In this document: one piece after another, positions 16,838-25,506 of the stretch
Numbering within the stretch: the stretch's first letter is position 1
Layout: each line of letters opens with the position of its first letter
NCBI GenBank assembly: GCA_904420175.1
Contig: CAJFUF010000029.1
Span: 62,001 to 126,000, forward strand
Direction: 5' to 3'
Source: Candidatus Schneewindia gallinarum
Lineage (GTDB): Bacteria > Bacillota > Clostridia > Oscillospirales > Ruminococcaceae
Length of the DNA stretch: 64,000 bases
Position numbers and translations under genes: made by a program
Notes under the pieces: generated by a model
What the model was told of the DNA's origin: nothing
Database searches by the model: none
The model's input: only the letters and a program-made list of their open reading frames with translations

Positions 16838-17548
16838 ATGCAGCGGCTGATGGGTTTAATTAGAAAAGCGTCGGAGGAATACGGCTTGATTGAGAACGGG
16901 GATCGGATTGCCGTGGGGGTTTCCGGCGGAAAGGACTCGGTGGCGATGCTGTATGCCTTAAGCTACATGCGGCGGTATCTGGAGGTGGAGTACTCTCTGG
17001 TGGCCGTGACGCTGGACATGGATTTTCCAGACGGGGGGATGGACTACTCCCCCATCCGTACCCTGTGCGAGGAACTGGATGTGGAGTACCATGTGAAAAA
17101 GACGGAAATCGGGCGCATCATTTTTTCCGAGCGGCAGGAGCAGAACCCCTGCAGCCTGTGTGCCAGAATGCGGCGCGGCTCCCTTCACGATGCGGCGAAG
17201 GAGTACGGCTGCGGGAAGGTCGCCCTGGGGCACCACCGGGACGATGCGGTGGAGACTTTTTTTATGAACCTGTTTATTGAGGGAAGAATCGGCTGTTTTC
17301 AACCGAAGACCTATCTTTCCCGCAAGGATTTGACGCTGATCCGCCCCATGTGCCTTGCCACAGAGGCGGAGGTGGCGCGTGCCGCAAGGGGGCTTCGCCT
17401 GCCGGTGGTAAAAAGCAGCTGCCCTGTGGACGGGCACACCACAAGGCAGCGGATGAAAGAATTTATTAAAGGGATGGAGCATGCCAGCCCCGGTTTTGAA
17501 AAAAGGGTATTCGGCGCGTTGCGCCGCTCCGGGATTGACGGCTGGTAA
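16838..17548 (+). CDS. TtcA-family tRNA 2-thiocytidine-type PP-loop protein
   Basis: The 236-residue product has the PP-loop SGGKDS (about 30-35), the CxxC pair NPCSLCARMRRG, and GHHRDDAVETFFMNL, all typical of the TtcA/TtuA group of ATP-dependent sulfur transferases that hold a [4Fe-4S] cluster. A third Cys lies in VKSSCPVDG. Members thiolate C32 of some tRNAs in Gammaproteobacteria; in Clostridia related proteins may have other targets. RBS GGAGGG is about 9 bases before the ATG at 16838. Confidence 0.85.
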   Translation: MQRLMGLIRKASEEYGLIENGDRIAVGVSGGKDSVAMLYALSYMRRYLEVEYSLVAVTLDMDFPDGGMDYSPIRTLCEELDVEYHVKKTEIGRIIFSERQEQNPCSLCARMRRGSLHDAAKEYGCGKVALGHHRDDAVETFFMNLFIEGRIGCFQPKTYLSRKDLTLIRPMCLATEAEVARAARGLRLPVVKSSCPVDGHTTRQRMKEFIKGMEHASPGFEKRVFGALRRSGIDGW

Positions 17549-17620
17549 AAAAGGACTGGTATCAAAAATCCGCTTTCTGCATAGAATAGTCAGGTAACAG
17601 AAAAACAGGAGGCGGAGGTC

Positions 17621-17770
17621 ATGAAGGAACATAAGGACGACGCCGGAAAATATGAGGAATACAGCTGCAAGCAGCTGAAAGACTGGTTTTCCGCGCCCGG
17701 CGATTTGGATGATTTTATTTTTTACGACAGCGGCAAAAAAACAGAAAAAGACAGAGGAACGGCGGAATGA
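17621..17770 (+). CDS. Small hypothetical protein, 49 residues
   Basis: ATG at 17621 is preceded by AGGAGGCGGAGG and the frame runs to a TGA at 17768-17770. The product is charged, with aromatic residues in YEEYSCKQLKDWFSAP and DDFIFYD, and ends in a Lys/Glu-rich tail. It has no membrane helix or signal. I do not recognise it. It lies 72 bp after the TtcA-like gene, and its last codons form the left arm of a 17-bp inverted repeat. Confidence 0.55.
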   Translation: MKEHKDDAGKYEEYSCKQLKDWFSAPGDLDDFIFYDSGKKTEKDRGTAE

Positions 17771-17796
17771 AGGGGGTTGCTTCATTCCGCCGTTCC
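17756..17796. repeat. Perfect 17-bp inverted repeat at the end of the small ORF
   Basis: Bases 17756-17772 pair perfectly with 17780-17796 around a 7-base loop. On the plus strand no T-run follows closely. On the minus strand the stem is followed by a T-rich stretch (the A-rich end of the small ORF), so it would work better as a terminator for leftward transcription. Confidence 0.8.
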
Positions 17797-17954
17797 GATG
17801 CCGGGGTGATATTTTTAGAGGATAGTGTATACCAAGAATCGGTGCGGTCCAATCACTTGGTACGCTTATAGTATAACCGCGGCAGGCGTAAAAGATGTTA
17901 CAGGGCCGTGAATAAATTATTAATTCTGCGGGAGGGGCCACAAAGAAAAACAGG

Positions 17955-17983
17955 TTGAAAGTGGGGGCGGAAGCGACTATAAT
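17955..17983 (+). promoter_or_regulatory. Promoter of the first Nudix gene
   Basis: TTGAAA (17955-17960), a 17-bp spacer and TATAAT (17978-17983). A separate inverted repeat TACCAAG/CTTGGTA (17830-17836 and 17856-17862) lies about 95 bp further upstream and is unexplained. Confidence 0.8.
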
Positions 17984-18012
17984 AAGAAAAGACAGAATGA
18001 AGGAGCATGGCA

Positions 18013-18441
18013 ATGAGAAAAGAGAAATCCTGCGGGGCCCTCGTCTACATCGGGCGGGATGACGGACGGGTGGAACTGCTGATTATTAAGCACCGCTACG
18101 GCGGGCACTGGGCCTTTCCCAAGGGACATGTGGAGCAGGGCGAGACGGAAATGCAGACAGCCCTGAGAGAGGTCAAGGAGGAGACGGGGCTGGACTTAAA
18201 GCTTCAACCGGGCTACCGGGAGACGGTGCACTACTCTCCAAAGCTGAATTTGGAGAAGGAAGTGGTCTACTTCCTGGGGGAGGCCGTGAAGGATGAAGTG
18301 GTGATGCAGCCGGAGGAGGTCAGCGCCACCAAGTGGGTGGATCTTGACTGTGTGGCGGACGAACTGACGTATGAAAACGACCGGTATCTGGTCAAACGTG
18401 CGCAGCAGGTGTTGCACCGTGTTCCGGGTGTTGACAAATAG
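18013..18441 (+). CDS. Nudix hydrolase (Ap4A-hydrolase-like)
   Basis: The 142-residue product carries the full Nudix box GHVEQGETEMQTALREVKEETGL, which binds the metal for nucleoside-diphosphate hydrolysis. The segment CGALVY and the WAFPKGHVE approach resemble bis(5'-nucleosyl)-tetraphosphatase-type Nudix enzymes, but the substrate is not certain. ATG at 18013 is chosen because AAGGAG (18000-18005) is 7 bases away; the ATG at 18007 would be too close. The stop overlaps the -35 of the next tRNA promoter. Confidence 0.88.
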   Translation: MRKEKSCGALVYIGRDDGRVELLIIKHRYGGHWAFPKGHVEQGETEMQTALREVKEETGLDLKLQPGYRETVHYSPKLNLEKEVVYFLGEAVKDEVVMQPEEVSATKWVDLDCVADELTYENDRYLVKRAQQVLHRVPGVDK

Positions 18442-18459
18442 GATCAGCCGTGCTAAAAT
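18431..18459 (+). promoter_or_regulatory. Promoter of tRNA-Arg
   Basis: TTGACA (18431-18436), 17 bp, TAAAAT (18454-18459). The -35 lies inside the last codons of the Nudix gene. Transcription would start a few bases before the tRNA. Confidence 0.85.
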
Positions 18460-18476
18460 AGTTAGGCTGATGATAT

Positions 18477-18553
18477 GCGCCGGTAGCTCAGCTGGATAGA
18501 GTGACTGGCTACGAACCAGTAGGTCGGGGGTTCGAGTCCCTTCCGGCGCGCCA
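18477..18553 (+). tRNA. tRNA-Arg (anticodon ACG)
   Basis: A complete 77-base cloverleaf with acceptor stem GCGCCGG/CCGGCGC, a D arm containing AGCTCAGCTGGATAGAG, and the anticodon loop CTACGAA giving anticodon ACG. The T arm contains GGTTCGAGTCC, the discriminator is G and CCA is encoded. The A34 is expected to be modified to inosine and to read CGU/CGC/CGA codons. Confidence 0.95.
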
Positions 18554-18592
18554 AGCCGAAGCAAAGTTCGCTTTGCTTCGGCTTCTTTTTTT
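18553..18592 (+). terminator. Terminator of tRNA-Arg
   Basis: AAGCCGAAGCAAAG (18553-18566), a TTCG tetraloop and CTTTGCTTCGGCTT (18571-18584) form a 14-bp stem, followed by a T-run. It starts at the last base of the tRNA CCA, so little 3' trailer remains. Confidence 0.92.
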
Positions 18593-18872
18593 CTTCCGGC
18601 AGAAAAAAGGCTCTCCCTGCCCTTTTCCCCCGTCTGCGAAGGGGCCGGGCGAAGGCCGCTGTCCCGGACGCAAAGGGGCGGAGCGGTTTTGGCCTGCCAC
18701 CCACTTTTGCGGCTCTGTCCCCGGGGCCGCCTGGGATGTATTTTTTTGTTATTTTGCGCGCCCTGCCTGTAACCACTTGCATCTTCCGCCCTCTTTTCGT
18801 TATAATTTTCTATGGAAGACAGTGGCCGTCCTGCGGCGCGAAGACAGGGATGGCCCAGAAAGGAGAGTGTGG
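18593..18872 (+). other. Non-coding stretch with the LysR gene promoter
   Basis: No gene is supported here. TTGCAT (18777-18782), an 18-bp spacer and TATAAT (18801-18806) form the probable LysR promoter. The GC-rich part before it is open in several frames but lacks starts with ribosome binding sites. Confidence 0.6.
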
Positions 18873-19808
18873 GTGAACACTTTATTTTTCAGATACGCCC
18901 TTGAGGTGGAGCGTACCCGCTCCATCACGCAGGCGGCGGAAAATTTTTTCATGGCGCAGCCAAACCTGAGCCGCGCAATCAAAGAGGTGGAGGACACCCT
19001 GGGCTTCACAATTTTCGAGCGGACGTCCAAAGGCGTGGTTCCAACCAAAGAGGGGATCCTTTTCCTTGACTCCGCAAGGGAGATTGTCCGCCAGCTGGAC
19101 AGGATGAAGCAGATTGCGGACGGTGCGGACGGGACCGTGCAGCGTTTCAGCGTCTCCATGCCGCGGGGCAGCTACATCTCTGCAGGGGTTACGGCGTTTA
19201 TTGCGGGGCTTGACCAGTCCCGGGAAATCGACATGAATATTATGGAGACCAACTCCATACAGGCTGTGGGCTGTGTTGCGGAGGGAAGCTGCAACCTGGG
19301 CATCATCCGCTATCAGACTTTTAACGAGCCGTACTTCGCCGATTACCTCAAGGAAAAGCACATGAAAAGCGAACTGATTTGGGAGTACGAATGCCTGGCG
19401 CTGATGTCGCGGACCAACCCGCTTGCCCGGAAGGAGACGCTGACGCTGGAGGATTTGAGAGACAGTGTGGAGCTGTCCCACGGGGATATGGCCGTGCCCT
19501 ACATTGATGCGTCAAGGATGAGAAATGAGATGACCGGCATCACCAAGAAAAAAATATATATCTACGAGCGGGGCAACCAGTTTGAAATCCTGTGCGGCGT
19601 TCCCAACACCTTCATCTGGGTCTCCCCCGTGCCGGAGGAACTGCTGAAACGGCACGACCTGGCACAGCGCCGCTGCGCCTTCCCGGACAATAAATTCAGG
19701 GATCTTCTAATTTATCCGGAACACTATCAGTTTACCGATTTGGACATGCGTTTTGTTGAAAAACTGTACGAGGCAAAAACGCAGGTCTGTTACAGGGAAT
19801 ATCGTTAA
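18873..19808 (+). CDS. LysR-family transcriptional regulator
   Basis: The 311-residue protein starts with an LTTR winged helix-turn-helix: ERTRSITQAAENFFMAQPNLSRAIKEVEDTLG, then FERTSKGVVPTKEG. A linker helix and a periplasmic-binding-fold effector domain follow. GTG at 18873 is supported by AGGAGA 6 bases upstream; the open frame further left includes the tRNA gene. The gene points towards the iron alcohol dehydrogenase gene 335 bp downstream, which could be a target. The effector is unknown. Confidence 0.9.
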   Translation: MNTLFFRYALEVERTRSITQAAENFFMAQPNLSRAIKEVEDTLGFTIFERTSKGVVPTKEGILFLDSAREIVRQLDRMKQIADGADGTVQRFSVSMPRGSYISAGVTAFIAGLDQSREIDMNIMETNSIQAVGCVAEGSCNLGIIRYQTFNEPYFADYLKEKHMKSELIWEYECLALMSRTNPLARKETLTLEDLRDSVELSHGDMAVPYIDASRMRNEMTGITKKKIYIYERGNQFEILCGVPNTFIWVSPVPEELLKRHDLAQRRCAFPDNKFRDLLIYPEHYQFTDLDMRFVEKLYEAKTQVCYREYR

Positions 19809-20143
19809 AAATATGTCGAAGTTTGCCGTAATATCGAATTTTATATAGCTGTGTAAAACTGCCGGCGGGCTATGCGTGGGATTTTTTACTGCCTGCAGCC
19901 CCCACGTCCGCCCCCATTTTCGGGGTTCCGCCGGAGCGGTTAGCGGTGCAAAACAGCAAAAGGCAGGCGTTTGCCCGCCTGGTGTTTACCTGCGGGCAGA
20001 GGGCGGGCGCATCCCCTTTGGCGCTGGGGCGGCAGTGTATCGGGGCATACAAAATCCATATTTCCTTTTTGATTGGGAAGGGCCTATAATAAAGCCAGAA
20101 CAAAGTTCCAGACCAATTTACATAGAGAAGGAGAGTATGCAAT
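19809..20143 (+). other. Intergenic region before iron alcohol dehydrogenase
   Basis: 335 bp without a supported gene. A TATAAT at 20085-20090 is the best -10 for the downstream gene, with only a weak -35 about 17 bp upstream (TTCCTT). A short inverted repeat CAGGCG/CGCCTG lies near 19963-19980. No clear terminator follows the LysR gene. Confidence 0.5.
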
Positions 20144-21361
20144 ATGGCACGTTTTACACTGCCGAGAGACATTTATCACGGGAAAGGCTCGCTGGAGGCG
20201 CTGAAGACGCTGGACGGCAAAAGAGCAATCGTCTGTGTGGGCGGCGGCTCCATGAAGCGTTTCGGCTTCCTTGACAAGGCGGTTTCCTACCTGAAAGAGG
20301 CCGGTATGGAGGTTGAGCTGTTCGAGGGGATCGAGTCCGACCCGTCTGTTGAGACCGTTATGAAGGGCGCTGCCGCTATGCAGAAATTCCAGCCCGACTG
20401 GATCGTGGCAATCGGCGGTGGTTCTCCCATCGACGCGGCCAAGGCAATGTGGATTAAGTATGAATATCCGGAGACCACCTTTGAGGATATGTGCAAGGTG
20501 TTCGGCCTGCCCAAGCTGCGCACGAAGGCCCGCTTCTGCGCTGTTTCCTCCACCTCCGGTACTGCGACTGAGGTGACTGCGTTCTCCATCATCACCGATT
20601 ATGAGAAGGGCATCAAATACCCCATCGCCGACTTTGAAATCACCCCGGATGTGGCCATCGTGGATCCCGAGCTGGCTGAGACCATGCCCAAGAAGCTGGT
20701 TGCCCACACCGGTATGGACGCCATGACCCATGCAGTTGAGGCATATGTCTCCACCGCAAACTGCGACTACACCGATCCGCTTGCACTGCATGCCATCAAG
20801 ATGATTGAAAACGACCTTGTTGACTCCTACAACGGCGACATGGACGCCCGCGACAGGATGCACAATGCCCAGTGCCTGGCCGGTATGGCGTTCTCCAACG
20901 CGCTGCTCGGCATCGTCCATTCCATGGCACACAAGACCGGTGCCGCATTTGCCGACTACGGCGCGCACATCATCCACGGTGCGGCAAACGCCATGTACCT
21001 GCCCAAGGTCATCGCGTTCAACGCAAAGGATGAGACTGCGAAGAAGCGCTACGGCGTTATCGCGGACTTCATGGGCCTCGGCGGCAGCAACGATGACGAG
21101 AAGGTCAAACTGCTCATCGAGTACCTGCGCGGTATGAACGATAAGCTCAACATCCCCCACTGCATCAAGAATTACGGCGCGGACAGCTATCCCACCGAGA
21201 ACGGCTTCGTTCCGGAGGAGGTCTTCCTGGAGAGACTGCCTGAGATTGCAAAGAACGCCATCGGCGACGCCTGCACGGGCTCCAACCCCCGTCAGCCCAG
21301 CCAGGAGGAGATGGAGAAGCTTCTCAAGTGCTGCTACTACGACACGGAAGTGGACTTCTAA
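20144..21361 (+). CDS. Iron-containing alcohol dehydrogenase
   Basis: A 405-residue group III alcohol dehydrogenase that would interconvert an aldehyde and alcohol with NAD(P)H. The nucleotide-binding GGGSPIDAAKAMW, the SSTSGTATEVTAFSII segment and the metal region GMDAMTHAVEAY with HSMAHKTGAAF and HIIHGAANA are all present. Its layout is closest to the ADH half of bifunctional AdhE proteins. Codon choice is visibly more regular than in neighbours, hinting at strong expression. A strong terminator follows. The LysR gene upstream may regulate it. Confidence 0.93.
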   Translation: MARFTLPRDIYHGKGSLEALKTLDGKRAIVCVGGGSMKRFGFLDKAVSYLKEAGMEVELFEGIESDPSVETVMKGAAAMQKFQPDWIVAIGGGSPIDAAKAMWIKYEYPETTFEDMCKVFGLPKLRTKARFCAVSSTSGTATEVTAFSIITDYEKGIKYPIADFEITPDVAIVDPELAETMPKKLVAHTGMDAMTHAVEAYVSTANCDYTDPLALHAIKMIENDLVDSYNGDMDARDRMHNAQCLAGMAFSNALLGIVHSMAHKTGAAFADYGAHIIHGAANAMYLPKVIAFNAKDETAKKRYGVIADFMGLGGSNDDEKVKLLIEYLRGMNDKLNIPHCIKNYGADSYPTENGFVPEEVFLERLPEIAKNAIGDACTGSNPRQPSQEEMEKLLKCCYYDTEVDF

Positions 21362-21378
21362 TTCAACTTATAAAAAAC

Positions 21379-21420
21379 ACGGCTGCCGCGTACCGCTTTG
21401 GCGCGGCAGTCCGTTTTTTT
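21379..21420 (+). terminator. Terminator of the iron ADH
   Basis: ACGGCTGCCGCG (21379-21390) pairs with CGCGGCAG...CCGT (21402-21413, one bulged T) and runs into seven T. The ribosome binding site of the next gene starts directly after the T-run. Confidence 0.85.
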
Positions 21421-21433
21421 GGAGGCGGTTTCA

Positions 21434-22048
21434 TTGGAATTAAGGGATAAAAACGGACTGACGGAACAGGAATTTCTTGCGGCCTACCGGCCCGGCAAGT
21501 ACGAGCGGCCGTCGCTGACGGCAGACATCGCCGTATTTATTGTGGAACAGGAGCGGCTTCGCCTGCTGCTGGTGAAGCGGGGCGGCCATCCCTATCTCGG
21601 GTGTTGGGCGCTGCCCGGCGGCTTCGCCAAAAAGGACGAGTCGGTGGACGAAACGGCCGCCCGGGAGCTGGAGGAGGAGACGGGCCTTGCGGGCCTTCCC
21701 CTCGCGCAGGTGGGCCTGTTCAGCAAGCCGGGCAGGGACCCGCGCATGTGGGTTGCATCGGAGGCATTTGTCTCCGTCATCCCGCCGGAGCGGATACAGG
21801 AAACCCGCGCCGGGGACGATGCTGCGGACGCCAGGTGGTTTGATGTGGAACGAAGGCAGGAAAACAACCGGATTACCCTGCTGTTCTCCTCCGGAGATGT
21901 TTCTTTCCAGGCAGAACTGCAGCGGAAGGCCGCCCTGCCGGGCGCCTATCCTTCCACTGCGGCCTATACCGTGACGGCGGGCGGGGGCCTGGCCTTTGAC
22001 CACGGGGAGATTATCGCCGCAGCCATGGACAAAATCGGATTACTATGA
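21434..22048 (+). CDS. Nudix hydrolase, likely acting on NAD-related nucleotides
   Basis: The 204-residue product has a Nudix box GGFAKKDESVDETAARELEEETGL, preceded by KRGGHPYLGCWALPGG. This type with an extra C-terminal part of about 80 residues resembles ADP-ribose or NAD-linked Nudix proteins. The start is TTG at 21434, in frame and 5 bases after GGAGGCGG; the ATG at 21398 lies inside the upstream terminator. It precedes nfnAB by 12 bp and is probably cotranscribed with it, which fits a role in pyridine-nucleotide metabolism. Confidence 0.82.
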   Translation: MELRDKNGLTEQEFLAAYRPGKYERPSLTADIAVFIVEQERLRLLLVKRGGHPYLGCWALPGGFAKKDESVDETAARELEEETGLAGLPLAQVGLFSKPGRDPRMWVASEAFVSVIPPERIQETRAGDDAADARWFDVERRQENNRITLLFSSGDVSFQAELQRKAALPGAYPSTAAYTVTAGGGLAFDHGEIIAAAMDKIGLL

Positions 22049-22060
22049 GGGGGTAAACCC

Positions 22061-22924
22061 ATGTATAAAATTGTTAAGAAAAAATCGCTGAACCCGACAG
22101 TGACCTTGATGGAGATTGAGGCGCCCTTTGTGGCGGCCAAGGCAGAGCCCGGCCAGTTCATCATCCTGCGGGTGGACGAGAACGGCGAGAGGATCCCGCT
22201 GACGGTTGCGGGATACGACCGGGAGAAGGGCACAGTGACCATCATCTTCCAGATCGTGGGCGCCACCACGGAGAAGCTGAACCACAAGCAGGAGGGCGAC
22301 TGCCTTCAGGACTTTGCCGGGCCGCTTGGCGTGGCAACGGAGGTGGACAACCTGCACAAGGTCTGCATCGTGGGCGGCGGCGTCGGCTGCGCCATCGCCC
22401 TGCCCATCGCGCAGAAACTGCATGCCATGGGGTGTGAGGTGACCTCCATCATCGGCTTCCGTTCCAAGGACCTGCTGATTCTGGAGGAGGAGTTTCAGGT
22501 GGCCTCCAAGGAGCTTCATGTCATGACGGATGACGGCTCCTACGGCAGGAAGGGCAACGTGTGTGTGCCCCTGCAGGAGCTGTTGGACAAGGGCGAGCAG
22601 TTTGACGAGGTGATCGCCATCGGCCCGCTGATTATGATGAAGTTTGTGGTGGAGACGGTGCGGCCCACCGGCATCCCCTGCAAGGTGTCCATGAACCCCA
22701 TCATGATTGACGGCACGGGCATGTGCGGCGGCTGCCGGCTGACCTTAAACCGCAATGGGGAAAAGGTGACCAAGTTTGCCTGCGTGGACGGGCCTGATTT
22801 CGACGGATATGAGGTGGACTTTGACGAGGCCATGTCCCGCTCTGCCATGTACCGGGATTTTGAACGCCATGCGTATGAGGAAACCTGCAACCTGTTCCGA
22901 AAGGAGAGCGGTAAGAATGCCTAA
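22061..22924 (+). CDS. nfnA: NfnA-type ferredoxin-NADP+ oxidoreductase, FAD/[2Fe-2S] subunit
   Basis: Small subunit of the electron-bifurcating NADH-dependent reduced ferredoxin:NADP+ oxidoreductase. The 287-residue protein has a flavin-binding barrel (PGQFIILRVDENGERIPLTVAGYD), a nucleotide-binding part beginning CIVGGGVGCAIALPIA, and C-terminal cysteines in GTGMCGGCRLTL and KFACVDGPDFDG for the [2Fe-2S] cluster. The next gene overlaps it by 8 bp and encodes the large subunit. Similar proteins are also annotated as sulfide dehydrogenase beta subunit; the pairing supports NfnA. Confidence 0.9.
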   Translation: MYKIVKKKSLNPTVTLMEIEAPFVAAKAEPGQFIILRVDENGERIPLTVAGYDREKGTVTIIFQIVGATTEKLNHKQEGDCLQDFAGPLGVATEVDNLHKVCIVGGGVGCAIALPIAQKLHAMGCEVTSIIGFRSKDLLILEEEFQVASKELHVMTDDGSYGRKGNVCVPLQELLDKGEQFDEVIAIGPLIMMKFVVETVRPTGIPCKVSMNPIMIDGTGMCGGCRLTLNRNGEKVTKFACVDGPDFDGYEVDFDEAMSRSAMYRDFERHAYEETCNLFRKESGKNA

Positions 22925-24347
22925 CATCAACATGTCCCCCAAAAAGAACCCCATGCCCTCCCAGGCGCCGGAGGTTCGCGCGCACAATTTCCTGGAGGTG
23001 GCCACAGGCTACACCGAGGAGATGGCCATTGACGAGGCCCTGCGCTGCCTGTCCTGCAAAAACATGCCCTGTGTGGCCGGCTGCCCGGTCAACATCCACA
23101 TCCCGGAGTTTATTGCAAAAATAAAAGAAGGGGATTTTGAGGGGGCCTATCAGGTCATCAGCGTCTCCTCCAGCCTTCCGGCCGTCTGCGGCCGCGTCTG
23201 CCCGCAGGAGACCCAGTGTGAGTGCAAATGCGTCAGAGGTATTAAGGGCGAGCCGGTGGGCATCGGCCGTCTGGAGCGGTTTGTGGCCGACTGGCACAAT
23301 GCCCACAGCACCGAGAAGCCGGTAACGGCGCCCTCCAACGGCCACAAGGTTGCGGTGGTGGGCTCCGGCCCGTCCGGCCTGACCTGTGCAGGCGACCTTG
23401 CCAAGAAGGGATACAAGGTCACCGTGTTTGAGGCGCTGCATACGGCGGGCGGCGTGCTGGTTTACGGCATCCCGGAATTCCGTCTGCCCAAGTCCATTGT
23501 TCAGAAGGAGGTTGACAACCTCACCGCCATGGGTGTGGACATCGAGACCAACATGATTATCGGCAAGACCCTGACCATTGACGAGCTGTTTGACAAGGGC
23601 TATGAAGCGGTGTTCATCGGTTCCGGCGCAGGCCTGCCCAACTTTATGAATATCCCCGGCGAATCGCTGAAGGGCGTCTACTCCGCCAATGAGTTTTTAA
23701 CAAGAAGCAACCTGATGAAGGCCTATGAGGAGGACCCGGTCACCCCCATTATGAAGGGCGGCAAGGTGGCCGTTGTGGGCGGCGGCAATGTGGCCATGGA
23801 CGCGGCCAGAACCGCCCTGCGCCTTGGCGCTGAAAAGGTGTACATTGTCTACCGCCGCTCCATGGAGGAGCTCCCCGCCAGAAAAGAGGAGGTGGAGCAC
23901 GCCATGGAGGAGGGCATCGACTTCCGGCTGCTGAACAACCCGGTAGAGATTTTGGGGTACGAAAACCCGGAGGACAAGCGCGACCCGAAAAACGGCTTTG
24001 TCACCGGTATGAAATGTATCAAAATGGAACTGGGCGAGCCGGATGAGAACGGCCGCCGCCGGCCGGTGCCCATCCCCGGCAGTGAGTTTGTGCTGGATGT
24101 GGACACGGTGGTTATGGCCATCGGCACCTCCCCCAACCCGCTGATTAAGTCCACCACCAAGGGACTGGAGGTCAACCGCAGGGGCGGTATTATCGTGGAG
24201 GAGGAGACCGGCGCCACCACGAGAGAAGGCGTGTATGCAGGCGGCGACGCCGTCACCGGCGCTGCCACCGTTATTTCCGCCATGGGGGCCGGCAAGCTGG
24301 CCGCAAAGGCAATTGACGACTACCTGAACGGGAAAAAGGAACAATAA
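22917..24347 (+). CDS. nfnB: NfnB-type NADPH-dependent oxidoreductase large subunit (GltD-like)
   Basis: The 476-residue product is built like the small subunit of glutamate synthase. Cysteines in CLSCKNMPCVAGCPV and CGRVCPQETQCECKC hold iron-sulfur clusters. An FAD site GSGPSGLTCAGDLA and an NADPH site GGGNVAMDAARTALRLG follow. With NfnA it would couple NADH and reduced ferredoxin to NADP+ reduction in the cytoplasm. The ATG at 22917 is behind AAAGGAG and overlaps nfnA; the longer frame inside nfnA is rejected. GltD without a partner is the alternative, but the adjacent nfnA argues against it. Confidence 0.92.
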   Translation: MPNINMSPKKNPMPSQAPEVRAHNFLEVATGYTEEMAIDEALRCLSCKNMPCVAGCPVNIHIPEFIAKIKEGDFEGAYQVISVSSSLPAVCGRVCPQETQCECKCVRGIKGEPVGIGRLERFVADWHNAHSTEKPVTAPSNGHKVAVVGSGPSGLTCAGDLAKKGYKVTVFEALHTAGGVLVYGIPEFRLPKSIVQKEVDNLTAMGVDIETNMIIGKTLTIDELFDKGYEAVFIGSGAGLPNFMNIPGESLKGVYSANEFLTRSNLMKAYEEDPVTPIMKGGKVAVVGGGNVAMDAARTALRLGAEKVYIVYRRSMEELPARKEEVEHAMEEGIDFRLLNNPVEILGYENPEDKRDPKNGFVTGMKCIKMELGEPDENGRRRPVPIPGSEFVLDVDTVVMAIGTSPNPLIKSTTKGLEVNRRGGIIVEEETGATTREGVYAGGDAVTGAATVISAMGAGKLAAKAIDDYLNGKKEQ

Positions 24348-24350
24348 AAA

Positions 24351-24387
24351 AACGGCCGCACCGTTTTTTCGGTGCGGCCGTTCTTTT
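24351..24387. terminator. Bidirectional terminator
   Basis: AACGGCCGCACCG (24351-24363) pairs with CGGTGCGGCCGTT (24370-24382), with T-runs on both outward sides. It separates nfnB from the convergent iron ADH gene. Confidence 0.9.
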
Positions 24388-25506
24388 TTATTTCATCAGG
24401 TTAAGAAAAATTTCCGTCAGCTGGGGCTGTGTCATGCCGCCGGGGGTGTTGCCGATGTACCTGGCCCCCATGGCCGCCTGCACCAGTTCCGGAACCTGAT
24501 CCGGCGTCCCGCCGAGCTCCTTCAGGGTACGCGGGCAGCCCACGCTGTCAAGCAGCGCCTCAATACGGGACGTCAGCGCGGCCGCGTCGGGAAGATCGCA
24601 GTAACGGCACAGGTTTGCCACGCGTTCCGGCCGGTGGATGGCCGCCAGACGGACGGTCTCCGGCAGGAAGATGGCACAGGCGAAGCCGTGCTCCAGATGG
24701 TAGTGGGTGGTAACGGGATAGCCCGCCGCATGGCCGAGGCAGATTTCCGCCTGGGAGGATGCATGGCTGGCCACCAGGGAGGCAATGCACATCTGCTCCC
24801 TGGCGTAGGTATCCCCCCCGTTCTTCACAACCTGTTCCAGGTTGTCCAGCACCAGCCGGATGGCAACCAGCGCCATGCCGTCGCTCTGCGGGGTGTCCAC
24901 CTGCCCCAAATAGCTTTCCATGGCGTGGGTCAGCGCATCCAGCCCGGTGGCCGCCGTCCCCCGCGGAGGAACGGAGTAGGTCAGCTCCGGATCCACGATG
25001 GCCAGCACAGGATAGAAAAAGGGCGTCACAATACCGGTTTTCAGCGCACCGTTCTGGAAGGCGAAAACCCCGGCAAAGGTCACTTCACTGCCGGTTCCCG
25101 CTGTGGTAGGAATGCAGATGATAGGCAGTCCCGGTTTTTGGAAGGTGCGGGTCCCGCCGCGGCGGTAGTCGTCCAGCTCACCGCCGTTTGTGGCAATACA
25201 CGCAGCGCCCTTCGCCACGTCCATGGGGCTTCCGCCGCCAAAACCGATGACCGCGCTGGCCCCAAACTCCACCGCCAGCTTTGCCGCCCGGTTGACGGAG
25301 CAATCGGACGGGTTGGGCTCGACATCGGAAAAGACTGCAATCTCACGCCCGGGCAGCAGCGCCCGCAGTTTGTCCACAAAGCCAAGCTTTTCCATGGTAG
25401 CGTCCGTCACCACAAGAATTTTGCCGGAAGGAAGGTGCTCCGGCAGCTCCTTCAGCCGCCCTGCCCCGAACAGCACCCGTGTGGGGGAATAGAAATTAAA
25501 ATTCAT
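24388..25506 (-). CDS. Iron-containing alcohol dehydrogenase (second)
   Basis: A 372-residue group III ADH with GFGGGSPMDVAKGAA, the conserved PTTAGTGSEVT stretch, and metal ligands in TGLDALTHAMESY, LGHAAGYP and LEHGFACAIFLPE. It is shorter and clearly different from the ADH at 20144. Substrate is not predictable by eye; 1,3-propanediol or lactaldehyde-type enzymes share this layout. The upstream gap has three TTATAA-like hexamers (25556-25582), so promoter elements are present but not resolvable. Confidence 0.92.
   Translation of the reverse strand: MNFNFYSPTRVLFGAGRLKELPEHLPSGKILVVTDATMEKLGFVDKLRALLPGREIAVFSDVEPNPSDCSVNRAAKLAVEFGASAVIGFGGGSPMDVAKGAACIATNGGELDDYRRGGTRTFQKPGLPIICIPTTAGTGSEVTFAGVFAFQNGALKTGIVTPFFYPVLAIVDPELTYSVPPRGTAATGLDALTHAMESYLGQVDTPQSDGMALVAIRLVLDNLEQVVKNGGDTYAREQMCIASLVASHASSQAEICLGHAAGYPVTTHYHLEHGFACAIFLPETVRLAAIHRPERVANLCRYCDLPDAAALTSRIEALLDSVGCPRTLKELGGTPDQVPELVQAAMGARYIGNTPGGMTQPQLTEIFLNLMK

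Noticed and set aside
18501-18872. N-terminal extension of the LysR protein by 124 residues
   Set aside because: The extension would be read through part of tRNA-Arg and its terminator; the GTG at 18873 has a good ribosome binding site and gives the family N-terminus.
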